Shown here piece after piece: positions 62,420 through 64,000 of a stretch of 64,000 nt of DNA. Origin of the DNA: Chitinophaga sp. CF118 (GTDB lineage: Bacteria; Bacteroidota; Bacteroidia; Chitinophagales; Chitinophagaceae); assembly GCF_900112615.1 (NCBI RefSeq), contig NZ_FOMK01000003.1, positions 956,678 to 1,020,677 of the forward strand, written 5' to 3'. A model generated the notes under the pieces. That model did no database searches and had not been told where the DNA came from. It worked only from the letters and a program-made list of their open reading frames with translations. A program made the translations under genes and the position numbers. The number at the start of each line of letters is the position of its first letter. Positions within the stretch are counted from its first letter, which is position 1.

Positions 62420-62974
62420 TTACAAACTTAAGGAAAAAAGGAAACAATTAAATAATGATTTATGTTTTGTTAAAGGTGTTTTTGTGATACTGGTTGGAAT
62501 TGATTTTACTTCCTGCTCATCGATATTTAATGAATCATTTTTATCTTTCCCCCTCAATAATCTTACATAATATTTTATTCCATAAATGCGGAAATAATCA
62601 TTTAGATAATCGTAATTTCTCTGTAAGATTCTATAATAAAGATATGCGCGGCGAAAATCTGAACCGTCAATACCTAAATAAATACCTGGATTGTTTTTCA
62701 TAAAAGTTAAAGCGTAAAAAATTACAGTGGAGAATGCTTTTGAATAGTCAAGATGTTTAACAGCAGCAAAATCATTGATTTCTCCATCAGTGCCTGCCGG
62801 ACCGAAAGCGAGGCTCAAAAAATCATTTACAAATGGATTTTTAACCTGCTCTATTTCTACAATAATTTTTAATCGTTCTCCATTTACCAGTTCCGTAAAG
62901 AAGTATGATTTATTTGAATCAGTAGATACCGCATTAAGCGGGTATACATTCTCGAAATTGATGTCAATATTCAT
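62420..62974 (-). CDS. DUF6934-like protein of unknown function
   Basis: 184 residues from the Met at 62974 (the frame extends four codons further). Motifs: YPLNAVSTDSNKSYFFTELVNGERLKIIVEIEQ, NPFVNDFLSLAFGPAG, DGEINDFAAVKHLDYSKAFSTVIFYALTFMKNNPGIYLGIDGSDFRRAYLYYRIL. This resembles the DUF6934 proteins that are widespread in Bacteroidota, of unknown function. It is co-transcribed with the small downstream gene. Confidence 0.65.
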   Translation of the reverse strand: MNIDINFENVYPLNAVSTDSNKSYFFTELVNGERLKIIVEIEQVKNPFVNDFLSLAFGPAGTDGEINDFAAVKHLDYSKAFSTVIFYALTFMKNNPGIYLGIDGSDFRRAYLYYRILQRNYDYLNDYFRIYGIKYYVRLLRGKDKNDSLNIDEQEVKSIPTSITKTPLTKHKSLFNCFLFSLSL

Positions 62975-63166
62975 GACGGGTAACAATTACAATGTTGAGG
63001 GATAACTAAATTAATAATGCCACCCCTTGTAGGAGATGGCATTGTTCTTATTTGTGACACGAAAATAATTGTATTTTGCAAATTTCCAAGTAATATTTTT
63101 TATTCTATCTGGTAAAGCAACGTTCCTGGTAAGAAATAGTATATCCCTTTATATAATATTTCATGT

Positions 63167-63174
63167 TAGTTTTG
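63167..63174 (+). promoter_or_regulatory. TAGTTTTG -7-like element directly before the Nudix start
   Basis: TAGTTTTG matches TAnnTTTG exactly and ends 4 bp before the ATG at 63179. If used, transcription would begin at or very near the start codon (leaderless). A clear -33 TTTG is missing, so this may be coincidence. Confidence 0.3.
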
Positions 63175-63178
63175 CCTT

Positions 63179-63640
63179 ATGGCAAAAACAAGCAGTGGTA
63201 TCTTGTTATATCGAAAACACTCATCAGTACTTGAAGTACTCCTGGTACACCCCGGAGGCCCCTTTTTTGCCCGTAAGGATGAAGGAAGCTGGTCTATCCC
63301 CAAAGGAGAGTTAAAGAAGGAAGAAGATGCCTTATTGGGAGCAATAAGAGAATTTGAAGAGGAGACAGGGCATACACCGGTAGGAAATTTTATTCCACTA
63401 TCTGCTATTAAGCAGAAGGGAGGTAAGATAGTTCAGTGCTGGGCCGTATCGGGAGATCTTGATGTAACCACGATCGTTAGTAATACTTTTGAGATGGAAT
63501 GGCCGCCCAGTTCAGGGAAAATGAAATCCTTTCCTGAAGTAGACAGGGCTGAATGGTTTGATGTTGCATCAGCCCGTAAAAAGATCAATGAAAAGCAGAT
63601 TAGTTTTATTGATAAACTATTAGAGTTAACAGAGGAATAA
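63179..63640 (+). CDS. Nudix hydrolase (COG4119-like)
   Basis: 153 residues. The Nudix box runs from Gly43 (GELKKEE...REFEEETG: G43, E49, R57, E58, E61, E62, G64), following the subgroup start MAKTSSGILLYR, VLLVHPGGPFFARKDEGSWSIPKGE. This group is annotated as predicted NTP pyrophosphohydrolases and is related to diadenosine polyphosphate hydrolases; the substrate is not determined. It stands alone. Confidence 0.93.
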   Translation: MAKTSSGILLYRKHSSVLEVLLVHPGGPFFARKDEGSWSIPKGELKKEEDALLGAIREFEEETGHTPVGNFIPLSAIKQKGGKIVQCWAVSGDLDVTTIVSNTFEMEWPPSSGKMKSFPEVDRAEWFDVASARKKINEKQISFIDKLLELTEE

Positions 63641-63924
63641 CTTACCTCAAGAGCCCCAATCTTCGCATTTCCTGCTATATCTATCAGCTCATAGTTGAGC
63701 CCCCCCCGTTTCAATATCTACGGATACTACCCACGTAAGGAATTTGTTCCACCTATCCAGATCCTTTGATCATACTGCTCACACTTCCATAAACTTCATA
63801 CTATCAGATAATGTACTAATAATAAGTACTTTATGATTCTAATATCATTTGTGAAGTACAAAAAATCAATAAGAAAAGTAAGTATAAAGCATAGATAAAT
63901 CATACCTCTTCCATATAACTAATC
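63641..63924. other. Gene-free AT-rich stretch
   Basis: No gene, hairpin of note or repeat that I can support; it contains a run of eight C near 63701-63709. Confidence 0.4.
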
Positions 63925-64000
63925 TCACGCAATCTCTTTTTTGAGCTGTTGGAGTTTCCTTTCCAGGTAGGCTATTTTTGCTTGTTGCCGCTTTTGTTTG
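63925..64000 (-). CDS. 3' end of a minus-strand gene, coiled-coil C terminus
   Basis: Reading the minus strand from the window end gives an open frame ending in a TGA at 63925-63927 with about 24 codons: basic, heptad-like leucines (AKIAYLERKLQQLKKEIA). This amphipathic, Lys/Gln-rich end could belong to a transposase accessory protein, a chaperone-like protein or many others. Only the tail is visible, so no name is possible. Confidence 0.5.
   Translation of the reverse strand, partial: KQKRQQAKIAYLERKLQQLKKEIA

Noticed and set aside
63433..63714. 93-codon minus-strand frame overlapping the Nudix gene
   Set aside because: Overlaps a clear Nudix hydrolase on the other strand almost fully and shows no domain.
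63925..64000. Naming the 3' end fragment a transposase
   Set aside because: The coiled-coil tail is compatible with IS accessory proteins, but 24 codons without inverted repeats or catalytic motifs cannot support it.

Overview
The window looks like chromosomal DNA of a gliding, polysaccharide-degrading Bacteroidota, most likely Chitinophagaceae (Chitinophaga-like). The main reasons are a full-length SprA, a PorV-type protein, proteins with type IX secretion (T9SS) C-terminal sorting domains, two SusC/SusD pairs (one with an ECF sigma/FecR switch), GH36 and GH92 enzymes, absence of clear Shine-Dalgarno sequences, and a few promoter-like TTTG / TAnnTTTG elements. I see no rRNA, tRNA, CRISPR array or complete insertion sequence. 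The assignment rests on gene content only.

Layout. 1-7.5 kb: 3' part of a giant T9SS adhesin (C-type-lectin-like domain, 14 Ig-like repeats exactly 285 bp apart, sorting domain), then a PorV-family gene. 7.7-17.8 kb: an exported sugar isomerase/epimerase-like gene, then on the minus strand a glycan-uptake operon: ECF sigma, FecR, SusC with STN domain, SusD, a GDSL esterase whose catalytic blocks are in circularly permuted order, and an FAD oxidoreductase. 17.8-25 kb: sprA. 25.3-33.7 kb: M23-like exported protein, YfhO and CNNM/CBS membrane proteins, a divergent HxlR regulator/SDR pair with paired palindromic operator candidates, a Cys-rich membrane peptide, an intergenic region with an 11-bp phased repeat, and an aquaporin. 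34-38 kb: GH36 alpha-galactosidase, DUF1304 protein, double-OmpA protein. 38.2-40.2 kb: a two-gene AAA ATPase + HNH nuclease cassette resembling the Septu anti-phage system. 40.4-45 kb: a second SusC/SusD pair. 45-54 kb: signalling genes (histidine kinase, Hpt protein, NtrC-type regulator, a receiver domain with a C-terminal membrane anchor), small stress-type proteins, a glycosyltransferase and a DEAD-box helicase, with a tandem ~100-bp extragenic repeat. 54-59 kb: MscS channel, exported VOC protein, and a two-gene surface operon (OmpA-domain protein plus small T9SS cargo). 59.4-64 kb: GH92 mannosidase preceded by what looks like a decayed receiver domain, a small two-gene cassette of unknown function, a Nudix hydrolase, and the 3' end of a further minus-strand gene.

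How the genes fit together: SprA and PorV are parts of the T9SS that would export the giant adhesin and the small sorting-domain protein. The sigma/FecR/SusC(STN) trio is the classical trans-envelope sensing arrangement, in which substrate at the outer-membrane transporter releases the sigma factor. GH36, GH92 and the exported isomerase point to glycan scavenging. The strongest candidates for something unusual are the permuted esterase at 10403-11122, the Septu-like pair at 38185-40245, the membrane-anchored receiver protein at 52197-52676 and the phased repeats at 32.7-32.9 kb.
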